This document shows positions 17,033 to 24,570 of a DNA stretch of 64,000 bases, in pieces. The stretch's first letter is position 1. The number at the start of each line of letters is the position of its first letter. The stretch is from Pseudomonas sp. FP2335 (GTDB taxonomy: Bacteria > Pseudomonadota > Gammaproteobacteria > Pseudomonadales > Pseudomonadaceae): the NCBI RefSeq assembly GCF_030687535.1, contig NZ_CP117437.1, positions 2,687,501-2,751,500 on the forward strand. Reading direction: 5' to 3'. Position numbers and translations under genes: made by a program. The notes under the pieces were generated by a model that was not told the DNA's origin, searched no databases, and worked only from the letters and a program-made list of their open reading frames with translations.

Positions 17033-17521
17033 TTAGAGGGTAGCTATCAGGGCCGGCCCAAATGCTTCCTTCAGAAACCCTGGGGCGATATAGCGCTCGT
17101 AGTGCGCTTCGGACAGCAGGAAAAACTCCCGATCAATCGCATCACGCAGATCCGCCAGCTGGCGCTCGCGAAACTCCGGTTGCAGGACCAGCCCATACGC
17201 ATCCAGCCGGGAAATCACCCGCGCCCCCCGGGCAATCAACTGGTACGCCCAGCAATACGGCGACTGATGCGGCACAAAGCGGATCTTGCGGCTTTCCAGT
17301 TGCTGGCGCAGCAGGTGCGGATCAAACACTTCCAGCTTGCTGGCCATCACCTGCACCAGCAGCTGTTCCAGACGCAGCCACACCGCCTGTTTTTCCTCGG
17401 CGTTGTAACCGTTCCACTGGATCACTTCGTGGTGATAACGCTTGCAGCCCCGGCAGACGAGGTCCCCGTAGACGGTGGAGCACAGGCCGATGCACGGGGT
17501 CTTGATGGTTTGGTTGGGCAT
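17033..17521 (-). CDS. DUF1289 domain protein
   Basis: 162 residues from the ATG at 17521. The N-terminal DUF1289 motif has four cysteines, CIGLC then CRGCKR (about residues 10-28), likely a small metal site. The remaining 130 residues are helical and charged and carry no domain I recognise. The in-frame upstream extension would run into a REP element and is rejected. The gene lies 85 bp downstream of nrdB on the same strand; the same order (nrdB then a conserved hypothetical) is common in pseudomonads as far as I recall. Confidence 0.78.
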   Translation of the reverse strand: MPNQTIKTPCIGLCSTVYGDLVCRGCKRYHHEVIQWNGYNAEEKQAVWLRLEQLLVQVMASKLEVFDPHLLRQQLESRKIRFVPHQSPYCWAYQLIARGARVISRLDAYGLVLQPEFRERQLADLRDAIDREFFLLSEAHYERYIAPGFLKEAFGPALIATL

Positions 17522-17572
17522 AAGTCGCTTGCTTGCAAAATCCAGAGAACACCGAAAACCAATAATGTAGAC

Positions 17573-17604
17573 GCGGGCTCGCCACAGCAAACCCGCTCCC
17601 ACAT
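17573..17604. repeat. Solitary REP element
   Basis: GCGGG (17573-17577) pairs with CCCGC (17592-17596), followed by TCCCACAT, the family-1 REP tail. It fills the gap between nrdB and the DUF1289 gene. Confidence 0.65.
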
Positions 17605-17606
17605 TT

Positions 17607-18857
17607 TTAGTCCCAGCTCAACGCACCGCCTGTTTGGTACTCGATCACACGGGTCTCAAAGAAGTTCTTCTCTTTCTTCAAGTCCATGATCTCGCTCATC
17701 CACGGGAACGGGTTGGTGGTGCCTGGGTATTCTTCCTTCAAGCCGATCTGCGACAGACGACGGTTGGCGATGAACTTGAGGTAGTCCTCCATCATCGCGG
17801 CGTTCATGCCCAACACACCGCGGGGCATGGTGTCGCGGGCGTATTCGATCTCCAGTTGGGTCCCTTGCAGGATCATCTGGGTCGCTTCTTCCTTCATCTC
17901 GGCATCCCACAGGTGTGGGTTTTCGATTTTGATCTGGTTGATCACGTCGATGCCGAAGTTCAGGTGCATCGACTCGTCGCGCAGGATGTACTGGAACTGC
18001 TCGGCCACGCCGGTCATTTTGTTGCGGCGGCCCATGGACAGGATCTGGGTGAAGCCGCAGTAGAAGAAGATGCCTTCCAGCACGCAGTAGTACGCGACCA
18101 GGTTGCGCAGCAGTTCCTTGTCGGTGTCGACGGTGCCGGTTTCGAACTTGGGATCGGAGATTGAACGGGTGTACTTCAGGCCCCAGGCGGCTTTCTTCGC
18201 GACCGATGGAATCTCGTGGTACATGTTGAAGATCTCGCCTTCATCCATGGCCAGCGATTCGATGCAGTACTGGTAGGCGTGGGTGTGGATCGCCTCTTCG
18301 AAGGCCTGGCGCAGGATGTACTGGCGGCACTCCGGGTTGGTGATCAGGCGGTACACGGCCAGCACCAGGTTGTTGGCGACCAGGGAGTCGGCGGTGGAGA
18401 AGAAACCCAGGTTGCGCATGACGATGCGACGTTCGTCGTCGGTCAGGCCTTCGGGGTTTTTCCACAGCGCGATGTCGGCGGTCATGTTGACCTCTTGCGG
18501 CATCCAGTGGTTGGCGCAGCCGTCGAGGTACTTCTGCCAGGCCCAGTCGTACTTGAAGGGTACGAGTTGGTTGAGGTCGGCGCGGCAGTTGATCATGCGC
18601 TTTTCGTCAACGGCGACGCGGGCGGAGGCGCCTTCGAGTTCGGCGAGGCCTTCGGCGATGTCGAGTTTGTCCAGCGCAGCTTTGGCGCGCACGATGGCAG
18701 CGGAGTCGTTGGCGGTCACGTTACGGGCTTCCAGCGCCGCGGCAGCACCTGCACCGTCGAGGCGGTCCATGTTGGCTTCGCTGGCGTGGCCGGCGTTGGC
18801 GCCCTTGATCACCGCTGCACCGGTGTCTTCGTTGTCGACTTCATCCCAACTCAGCAT
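17607..18857 (-). CDS. nrdB: Class Ia ribonucleoside-diphosphate reductase, beta subunit
   Basis: 416 residues from the ATG at 18857 (AGGAAGGAG upstream). NrdB carries the diiron-tyrosyl radical that drives reduction of ribonucleotides by NrdA. The ligand helix [15 protein letters not shown] supplies the Glu, His and, four residues after the His, the radical Tyr; the second ligand pair is in [10 protein letters not shown]. The first 80 residues form an Ala-rich, poorly conserved extension, longer than in E. coli NrdB. Tandem NrdR boxes lie upstream. nrdA, normally the gene just before it, is absent from the whole window. Confidence 0.93.
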   Translation of the reverse strand: MLSWDEVDNEDTGAAVIKGANAGHASEANMDRLDGAGAAAALEARNVTANDSAAIVRAKAALDKLDIAEGLAELEGASARVAVDEKRMINCRADLNQLVPFKYDWAWQKYLDGCANHWMPQEVNMTADIALWKNPEGLTDDERRIVMRNLGFFSTADSLVANNLVLAVYRLITNPECRQYILRQAFEEAIHTHAYQYCIESLAMDEGEIFNMYHEIPSVAKKAAWGLKYTRSISDPKFETGTVDTDKELLRNLVAYYCVLEGIFFYCGFTQILSMGRRNKMTGVAEQFQYILRDESMHLNFGIDVINQIKIENPHLWDAEMKEEATQMILQGTQLEIEYARDTMPRGVLGMNAAMMEDYLKFIANRRLSQIGLKEEYPGTTNPFPWMSEIMDLKKEKNFFETRVIEYQTGGALSWD

Positions 18858-18976
18858 TGAAATACTCCTTCCTGGTCTGTTCTGACGGCGTGTGAACCCG
18901 TCCAAAAATATTCGATTTGCAGGCTACTAGGCATTGAAATACTGCGCGTAGTGTGGTCGGTAAATACCGATGCTGC

Positions 18977-18992
18977 ACACTATGTAGTGGTC
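18977..18992. promoter_or_regulatory. NrdR box 1 upstream of nrdB
   Basis: ACACTATGTAGTGGTC matches the central part of the NrdR consensus acaCwAtATaTwGtgt. It is the nrdB-proximal member of a pair whose starts are 32 bp apart, about three helical turns, as usual for tandem NrdR sites. Confidence 0.72.
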
Positions 18993-19008
18993 TGTTCTGT
19001 TTGTGGGC

Positions 19009-19024
19009 ACACTATATGGTGTGT
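19009..19024. promoter_or_regulatory. NrdR box 2 upstream of nrdB
   Basis: ACACTATATGGTGTGT matches 14 of 16 positions of the NrdR box consensus. Together with box 1 it marks the nrdB promoter as NrdR-repressed. The remainder of the 332-bp gap between nrdB and the next gene shows nothing else I can assign. Confidence 0.78.
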
Positions 19025-19189
19025 GCGGGGATGGGTCAACGAACGAGAGTGTATTGATCGTCGCAGGGGCATTCCCCTGCCAGGGGTGGTGGCCTAGTGA
19101 TATTATTGGCGCTCAAACCGTTGAACCAGAGCGGTCGTTGTCAATCGTGACACGCAAGGCTCAGTTTCTAGAAAAGGACGTCAGTACGT

Positions 19190-19831
19190 ATGACTCAAGG
19201 TGCACCTACACCCACGCCCACCACCTATTCCTGGCCGCTGATCATTATCGTCGCGGCCGGCCTGTGGGCGGGATTTACCGCTGTGGCGTCACTGTTCGGC
19301 CTTAAATTCGGCGCGGCAGACAACTTTATCCCGTCCGCGGAACTGATGGAAAACTACGTTTCGCGGACCGTGCTTGCCGAGTCATACCTCCCACTTGCCA
19401 AGGTATCGTCGGACTATTTGAGCAAGGTCGATGTTGAAAAAAACTACGTCGCCATCGACAGGATCAACAGCCTCTACGTGCCGAAAGCTGACTATCAGCA
19501 GCTACAGCAACAACTGGCCGATCTGACGGCCAAGGTCAGCGCAATCCCCAGCCCGTTACCACCGATGAATATCGTCATGACAAAAGGTGGGAACTGGTCC
19601 GATGAGCGCCTCGGGGTCAGTATCAGGATGGGGGGCTATTCCTTGGGGCCATTGAATTCCTCGGTGGATTTTTTCTTGACGCTGCCCGACTCCGAGGAGC
19701 ACGTAGAAACGCTCGACACCCGAGAAGACCTGCCGGTGTGGACATTCAGGAAACACAATCGCCAGTTCAAGCTTTCGGTGCTCAAGATCATGCCGACGAC
19801 ATTTGTGATCAAGGAAGTCGGCGGGGCGTGA
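19190..19831 (+). CDS. Hypothetical membrane-anchored protein
   Basis: 213 residues. A proline/threonine-rich start is followed by one transmembrane helix (about residues 15-38, WPLIIIVAAGLWAGFTAVAS). The middle has spaced repeats of a YV/YL-x-K/R-x pattern (NYVSRTVL, SYLPLAKV, DYLSKVDV, NYVAIDRI, LYVPKADY, about residues 55-105), which looks like a stalk of short degenerate repeats, then a Gln/Leu coiled-coil segment and a beta-rich C-terminal domain. No family recognised. It is transcribed divergently from nrdB and not obviously related to it. Confidence 0.72.
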   Translation: MTQGAPTPTPTTYSWPLIIIVAAGLWAGFTAVASLFGLKFGAADNFIPSAELMENYVSRTVLAESYLPLAKVSSDYLSKVDVEKNYVAIDRINSLYVPKADYQQLQQQLADLTAKVSAIPSPLPPMNIVMTKGGNWSDERLGVSIRMGGYSLGPLNSSVDFFLTLPDSEEHVETLDTREDLPVWTFRKHNRQFKLSVLKIMPTTFVIKEVGGA

Positions 19832-19930
19832 GCCGACTGGGGTTGTTTATCGACCTGCTGCGGCAGAAGGCGGCGATGCTCTAAACGGCATGTTGAAAAG
19901 ATCATGGTATGCAGTAGCGATATTAAATAG

Positions 19931-19943
19931 AATGAATCTCATT
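19931..19943. promoter_or_regulatory. Fur-box-like palindrome upstream of fecI-type sigma gene
   Basis: AATGA-ATC-TCATT is a 5-3-5 palindrome matching the Fur half-site pattern, 33 bp upstream of the sigma-factor start. An almost identical site (AATGATACTCATT) precedes efeU at 59570. Confidence 0.68.
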
Positions 19944-19976
19944 TGAGACATAATCGCGCCTTGCAGGTTGCTTGCC

Positions 19977-20483
19977 ATGAATGATGCTGTCGCCCCCGAA
20001 CTGACGTTATCCAGCCTCTACCGCGACCACCGCAGTTGGCTGGAAAGCTGGCTGCGCCGGCGCCTGGGCAATGCCTGGGATGCGGCGGACCTGAGCCAGG
20101 ATACGTTTTTGCGCGTGCTGGCCAGTGCCCAGCCGCTTGCGCAGATGCAGGAGCCACGGGCGTACCTGGTGACAGTCGGCAAGCGCCTGCTGGTCAATTT
20201 TCATCAGCGCCGTAGCCTGGAGCAGGCCTATCTGAATGCGCTTGCCAGCTTGCCCGAAGCCTGCGTGCCGTCCCCGGAACAGCGCTGGATGTTGCTGGAA
20301 ACCCTGCAAGCACTGGATGAATTGCTTGATGGCTTGCCAGTGCTGGTGCGCCGCGCGTTTCTCTGGAGCCAGCTGGAAGGCCTGGGTTATCGCGAGATCG
20401 CCGCACGCCTGGAGGTGTCCGAACGCACGGTCAAACGCTATATGGCCCAGGCCTATGAACACTGTTTGCTGGTGGACCTGTGA
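19977..20483 (+). CDS. FecI-like ECF sigma factor
   Basis: 168 residues with region 2 (LYRDHRSWLESWLRRRLG, about residues 16-33, then DAADLSQDTFLRV) and region 4 (LEGLGYREIAARLEVSERTV, about 137-156) of iron-starvation ECF sigma factors. The upstream Fur-like box fits iron control. Its stop overlaps the GTG of a fecR gene (GTGA), the standard arrangement in which FecR at the inner membrane controls the sigma factor. The usual third partner, a TonB-dependent siderophore receptor, is not downstream. Confidence 0.9.
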   Translation: MNDAVAPELTLSSLYRDHRSWLESWLRRRLGNAWDAADLSQDTFLRVLASAQPLAQMQEPRAYLVTVGKRLLVNFHQRRSLEQAYLNALASLPEACVPSPEQRWMLLETLQALDELLDGLPVLVRRAFLWSQLEGLGYREIAARLEVSERTVKRYMAQAYEHCLLVDL

Positions 20484-21382
20484 ACCGCGACGTCGCCCGT
20501 GCCGCCGCGCAATGGTTGGCGCTGCTGGAGTCCGGCGCGGCCACCGAGCGTGATCACCTCGCCCTGCAGCACTGGCGCGACAGCCATCCGCAGCACGAAC
20601 AGACCTGGCAAAAAGCCCAGACCCTGCGCCAGCGGTTTGGCGGGTTGCCCCAGGCGTTGGCGCTGGCCAGCCTCGACCGCCCGCAACCGGGGCGGCGCGC
20701 CGTGCTCAAGCGTGCCTTGGGCGTGGCGGCCCTGGTACCGACCGCGTGGTTGATCAGCCGCCAGTTGCCCATCGACGTGTGGCGCTCCGACCTGCACACC
20801 GCCACGGGTGAGCGCACGCGCATGGCCCTGGGCGACGGCGCCAGCCTGCAACTCAATACCGCCACTGCCGTAGACGTGGCGCCACGGCACATCCGGCTGG
20901 TGGAAGGCGAGTTGGCGTTGAACGTGCCGGGCGTGAGTGCAATGACGCTCCAGACCCGGTATGGCGAACTGACGGTCAGCCAGGCCGAGGTGTGTGTGCG
21001 GCAATTGGCGTCGGGCTGCCGGGTCTCGGTGCTCAAGGGCGCGGTGCAGGTGCGCGACCTCAATGGGAACTCGACGACGTTGCACGGTGGCCAGCAAGCG
21101 TCGCTTCAAGCCACGGGCCTTGGCGCGTGGGTGGCGTTTGATGTGCTGCAACTGGGTTGGCGTGATGGTGTGCTGACTGCGCAGGATCAGGCGCTGGGGG
21201 ATTTCTTGCGCGAGTTGCAGCGCTACCGCCCGGGGGTCTTGCGTTGGGACCCGCGTTTGGAGGGGTTGCGCGTCACCGGCAGTTTTCAGTTGGACGACAC
21301 TGACCGCATCCTCAACCTGCTGGCCTCGACCCTGGGCTTCAAGGTGCAGGCGCGAACGCGTTACTGGGTCACTCTCACCTGA
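20480..21382 (+). CDS. FecR-family transmembrane anti-sigma/signal-relay protein
   Basis: 300 residues, GTG start overlapping the sigma-gene stop. The cytoplasmic N-terminal domain (about residues 1-75, AAAQWLALLESGAATERDHL and W-rich repeats) is the DUF4880 sigma-binding part; a single membrane helix follows (about 78-92, ALGVAALVPTAWLIS), then the periplasmic FecR domain (TATGERTRMALGDGASLQLN, about 107-126) and a C-terminal STN-like segment. It should relay a receptor signal to the sigma factor. No receptor gene follows, so signalling must come from a receptor encoded elsewhere. Confidence 0.9.
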   Translation: MNRDVARAAAQWLALLESGAATERDHLALQHWRDSHPQHEQTWQKAQTLRQRFGGLPQALALASLDRPQPGRRAVLKRALGVAALVPTAWLISRQLPIDVWRSDLHTATGERTRMALGDGASLQLNTATAVDVAPRHIRLVEGELALNVPGVSAMTLQTRYGELTVSQAEVCVRQLASGCRVSVLKGAVQVRDLNGNSTTLHGGQQASLQATGLGAWVAFDVLQLGWRDGVLTAQDQALGDFLRELQRYRPGVLRWDPRLEGLRVTGSFQLDDTDRILNLLASTLGFKVQARTRYWVTLT

Positions 21383-21399
21383 GAAACACTGTCTTATAT

Positions 21400-21411
21400 T
21401 TCCATATGGAA
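21400..21411. promoter_or_regulatory. Perfect palindrome upstream of molbindin gene
   Basis: TTCCATATGGAA is a perfect 12-bp palindrome in an AT-rich tract (21391-21440). A further TATTCC half-site follows at 21429-21434. It lies about 105 bp before the molbindin start and is a plausible operator; the regulator is not known. Confidence 0.45.
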
Positions 21412-21514
21412 TAAATAAAGATTTATATATTCCTTTTAGGTTTTTGCCGCCTGCGGCATCTTGAGGGCCTGCGCATTCGTGCGGATTGACCCAACAGCCA
21501 AAAGGAAAGCCGAC

Positions 21515-21730
21515 ATGACCATTAAAGCGATCAACGTGCGCAACCAGTTCAAGGGCGTGATCAAGGAGATCCTGCTGGGCGAAGTGGTGTCCGAAATCGA
21601 CGTACAGACTGCGTCCGGCATCGTCACTTCGGTGATCACCACCCGCTCGGTGCGTGACCTGGAATTGAAAGTGGGCAGTGAAGTGATTGCCTTTGTGAAG
21701 TCCACCGAAGTGTCCATCGCCAAACTGTAG
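21515..21730 (+). CDS. Molbindin (TOBE/Mop domain) protein, SsuF-like
   Basis: 71 residues, one complete Mop/TOBE domain: NQFKGVIKEILLGEVVSEID (about residues 9-28) and VITTRSVRDLELKVGSEVIA (about 39-58). Such proteins bind molybdate or related oxyanions as oligomers. In Pseudomonas putida the homologue SsuF is the last gene of the sulfonate-utilisation operon. Here no ssu gene is adjacent, so it is an orphan molbindin with its own AT-rich promoter region. AAAGGAAAG precedes the ATG at 21515; the longer upstream frame is not coding. Confidence 0.88.
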   Translation: MTIKAINVRNQFKGVIKEILLGEVVSEIDVQTASGIVTSVITTRSVRDLELKVGSEVIAFVKSTEVSIAKL

Positions 21731-21741
21731 ATCCCACTCAA

Positions 21742-21769
21742 ATGTGGGAGGGGCGAGCCCCTCCCACAT
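21742..21769. terminator. Bidirectional stem-loop terminator
   Basis: A 13-bp perfect inverted repeat, ATGTGGGAGGGGC and its complement, separated by two bases. It lies between the convergent molbindin and aminotransferase genes, 11 bp after the molbindin stop. The ATGTGGGAG arm resembles the end of the REP family and may be a derived REP. Confidence 0.75.
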
Positions 21770-21772
21770 GGC

Positions 21773-22918
21773 TTACCGACTGCGCAGGGCATGCTCCATT
21801 CGCTGCAAACCTTCTTCCAGCAAGGCCCGTGGGCAGCCGAAGTTCAGGCGCACGAATTGCTGGCTGTCATCGCCGAACTCGATCCCGGCGCTCAACCCGA
21901 CCTTGGCCTGTTCCAGGAAAAACCGCTGCGGGTCGTCCAGGCCCAGGGCGCTGCAATCAAGCCAGGCCAGGAAAGTGCCTTGCGGCGCGTGCATGACTAC
22001 GCCCGGCAGGCGGCTGTTCACGGCGTCGAGCAGGTAGTCGCGGTTGGCTTGCAGGTAGCCTTTGAGTGCGTCGAGCCACTCGCCACATTGGCTGTAGGCG
22101 GCACGGGTGGCTTCCAGGCCCAGGGGGCTGACGCTGTCGACCATGCCGCAGCGGGCATTGTTGAAGCGCTCGCGGATCTCGGCGTTCTGGATCACCGCAA
22201 AGCAGGTCTTGAGGCCCGCGACGTTGTAGGCCTTGCTCGCCGACATCAGCGTGATGGTGCGCTCGGCGATCTGCGGGCTGAGGCTGGCGGTGGGGATGTG
22301 GCGGCGGCCGTCGAAGCACAGTTCGGCGTGGATTTCGTCACTGATGATCAGTGCGCCCTGTTCCAGGCAGGCATTGGCCACGGCCAGCAGTTCTTCGCGG
22401 GGAAACACCTTGCCCATGGGGTTGTGCGGGTTGCTCAGCAGCAGCGCACCGGCGCCGCTCAAGGCATCGCGCAGGGCGGGCAGGGGCGTGAGGTATTCAC
22501 CGTTGACGAGTTCGAATGGCACTTCGATTTTCGGCAGGTTCCAGTGCCCTGGCGCCAGGCGGATCGGCCGGTAGTTGGGGGTTTGCAGCACCACCGGCTG
22601 GCCCGGTTGCACGAATGCGTGCAGCGCCATGTTGAAGCCGGGCTCGACGCCGGGCAGGAACAGCAGGTCTTCGGGCTGCACGCGCCAGGCGTACTTGTGC
22701 CACAAGTCGGCGACGATGGCCTCGCGCACATCCGGGCCGGCTACGCTGTAGCCGAGGATCTGCTGGTCGAGGCGTTCGCGCAGGGCTTGCAGCACGGCGG
22801 GCGGCGCGGCGATGTCCATATCGGCGATCCACATCGGCAGCACATCCGCCGGGTAGCGGCTCCATTTGGTGCTGCCGGTGTTGTGGCGGGGGTGGATCGT
22901 GTCGAAATCAAAGCTCAT
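21773..22918 (-). CDS. patB: PatB/MalY-type PLP-dependent C-S lyase (putative aminotransferase)
   Basis: 381 residues, fold-type I PLP enzyme. The N-terminus TKWSRYPADVLPMWIADMD (about residues 17-35) is the MalY/PatB signature; LLLSNPHNPMGKVF (about 157-170) binds the cofactor ring, and the Schiff-base lysine is in TLMSASKAYNVAGLK (about 223-237). Relatives cleave cystathionine or cysteine conjugates to a thiol, ammonia and pyruvate, so this probably acts in sulfur amino-acid metabolism in the cytoplasm. The gene symbol follows the family; the exact substrate is not shown. Confidence 0.85.
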   Translation of the reverse strand: MSFDFDTIHPRHNTGSTKWSRYPADVLPMWIADMDIAAPPAVLQALRERLDQQILGYSVAGPDVREAIVADLWHKYAWRVQPEDLLFLPGVEPGFNMALHAFVQPGQPVVLQTPNYRPIRLAPGHWNLPKIEVPFELVNGEYLTPLPALRDALSGAGALLLSNPHNPMGKVFPREELLAVANACLEQGALIISDEIHAELCFDGRRHIPTASLSPQIAERTITLMSASKAYNVAGLKTCFAVIQNAEIRERFNNARCGMVDSVSPLGLEATRAAYSQCGEWLDALKGYLQANRDYLLDAVNSRLPGVVMHAPQGTFLAWLDCSALGLDDPQRFFLEQAKVGLSAGIEFGDDSQQFVRLNFGCPRALLEEGLQRMEHALRSR

Positions 22919-22978
22919 GGGCGGCTCGTATCAGGGGGGCTGGCGCAAAGAATGGCGCTGATTCTAGCGCCATTAATT

Positions 22979-23572
22979 TTATAGACCAGAGCTGATTGCC
23001 TCGGACAGTTGCCGATGTGCCTGTGCCACGGTCTGGCTGACCGCTTCTTCACCGCGCACCATGGCGCCCAGGTAGGCGAACTCCACGCTGCGGATGCCCA
23101 CGATAGACAGGATGGCGCTCAGATACGGCGTCAAAAAGTCTGGCTCATGCCCCTTGCGGGCGTTGCCCGAGCTGACCAGTACAAAGGTGCGCCGGTCGTC
23201 GAGCAGGCCGATTTTTTCAAACCGCTCGTTCACCGTGAAGCTGCGGTGGATGCGCACCACATGGTCGATCCAGCCCTTGAGCGCCGCCGGCACCGTGAAG
23301 TTGTGCACCGGGGTGCAGATGACCAGCAGGTCGCAGGCTTCCAACTCGACGATCAATTGTTCCGACAGCGCCGTCGCGTCCTCACTACCGTCGTCAGCGC
23401 CAGTGAGGGCGCAGGCGTATTCGCGGGTCAGCGGCGGCAGGGCCTGGCCGCCGTAATCGCGCTCGGTGACCTGCGCGTCGGGCAGCCAGTCGCTGAGCAG
23501 GTTGCGGGCCAGTTGGAAGTTCTGGGCCGACTTGCCGTGGGGGCTGAAACTGAGCAGCAGGGCGCGGGTCAT
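22979..23572 (-). CDS. NAD(P)H-dependent FMN reductase/azoreductase-like flavoprotein
   Basis: 197 residues of the flavodoxin_2 fold. ALLLSFSPHGKSAQNFQLA (about residues 4-22) is the FMN phosphate loop and VICTPVHNFTVPAALKGWID (about 85-104) the flavin-contacting segment seen in AzoR. It is the last of three overlapping genes: its ATG is contained in the ATGA at the GNAT stop. The operon faces a MocR-type regulator, so it may be induced together as a redox or detoxification unit. Substrate unknown. Confidence 0.85.
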   Translation of the reverse strand: MTRALLLSFSPHGKSAQNFQLARNLLSDWLPDAQVTERDYGGQALPPLTREYACALTGADDGSEDATALSEQLIVELEACDLLVICTPVHNFTVPAALKGWIDHVVRIHRSFTVNERFEKIGLLDDRRTFVLVSSGNARKGHEPDFLTPYLSAILSIVGIRSVEFAYLGAMVRGEEAVSQTVAQAHRQLSEAISSGL

Positions 23573-24009
23573 TGGCTTAAATCCTGGGAAAAATGCATGC
23601 CGCGCGGCAACAGGCCTTGGCGGAAGTAGAAACGTTGGGCCAGGGCCATGTGCATGCCGGTGTCCAGCACCAGGTAGCGATAGCCCAAGGCGCGGGTTTG
23701 CTCGCGGACCCGCTCGAGCAGTTGCTCACCCAGACGCCGCCGCTGCAGGCTGGCATCTACCACCAGGTCATCGACATAGATGAAGCGTCCGTAGAGGGTG
23801 TTCTCGCTGAGCCGGTAGCCGGCCAGGCCGATCACCTTGGCGTCTTCACGGGCGGCCAGCAGATGGTAGCCGTTCTGCCGTTGCCGCTGGATCTGCGCGA
23901 CGAACGCGGTGGCGTCCGTCAGGTGCGGGCGCAGTTGCTGCATCACCTGAAAGCTGGCGAGGCAGTCGGCGTCGCTTTCCACAGGCACGAAGTTGACGTG
24001 CTCATGCAT
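23569..24009 (-). CDS. GNAT-family N-acetyltransferase
   Basis: 146 residues. The acetyl-CoA site is YVDDLVVDASLQRRRLGEQL (about residues 77-96), with the QRRRLG pyrophosphate loop, and the C-terminal strand FYFRQGLLPRGMHF completes the fold. It overlaps the upstream AhpD-like gene by 8 bp and the downstream flavoprotein by 4 bp, so all three must be one transcript. Target unknown. Confidence 0.83.
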   Translation of the reverse strand: MHEHVNFVPVESDADCLASFQVMQQLRPHLTDATAFVAQIQRQRQNGYHLLAAREDAKVIGLAGYRLSENTLYGRFIYVDDLVVDASLQRRRLGEQLLERVREQTRALGYRYLVLDTGMHMALAQRFYFRQGLLPRGMHFSQDLSQ

Positions 24010-24478
24010 AGCTGAGGTTCTCCAGATGGGCCTTGACCGCTGCCGGCACCTTGCGAAAGCTGATACCGACGCGGTTCAGCGCGTTCATCAGGGCAATGGC
24101 CAGGGTCAGGTCGGCGACTTCCTTGTCATTGAAGACGGCGGCGACGGCGGCGTAATCGGCGTCCGGCGCGTGGGTCTGGGCCACTTGAGTAACCGATTCG
24201 GCCCAGGCCAATGCGGCACGTTCACGCGGGCTGAACAGCGGCGAGGCTTCGTGCCAGGCGGCCACCAGCATGATTTTTTCCAGGCTCACGCCTTGCTTGA
24301 GCAGGTCGCGGGAATGGGAGTCCAGGCAATAGGCGCAGCCATTGAGCTGGGAGATGCGCAGGTACACCAGTTCGATCAATTCCTTTTCCAGGCCGCAGCC
24401 ATGCACGTAGCTGTGCACCGAGCCTAGGGCTTTGTAACCGGCGGGGGCGGCCTGGGCGTAATCGAGACGGTCTTTCAT
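24002..24478 (-). CDS. Carboxymuconolactone decarboxylase/AhpD-like protein
   Basis: 158 residues from the ATG at 24478 (AAGGAACC upstream). The AhpD core motif is NGCAYCLDSHSRDL (about residues 48-61): the two Cys of CxxC and the following His form the peroxidase/disulfide-relay site. Such proteins reduce peroxidatic partners or organic peroxides. It heads a three-gene operon with GNAT and flavin reductase genes, divergent from a MocR regulator at 24571; this order suggests an electrophile or peroxide response, which is inference. Confidence 0.87.
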   Translation of the reverse strand: MKDRLDYAQAAPAGYKALGSVHSYVHGCGLEKELIELVYLRISQLNGCAYCLDSHSRDLLKQGVSLEKIMLVAAWHEASPLFSPRERAALAWAESVTQVAQTHAPDADYAAVAAVFNDKEVADLTLAIALMNALNRVGISFRKVPAAVKAHLENLSYA

Positions 24479-24570
24479 GGGAAGGTTCCTTGGGTGATTG
24501 AACAGATGCGCCATTTTCGCGGCTCGCCCGGCCAGTCGACAGGGGCATGATTGGACAAGTGGGTTGGGAC

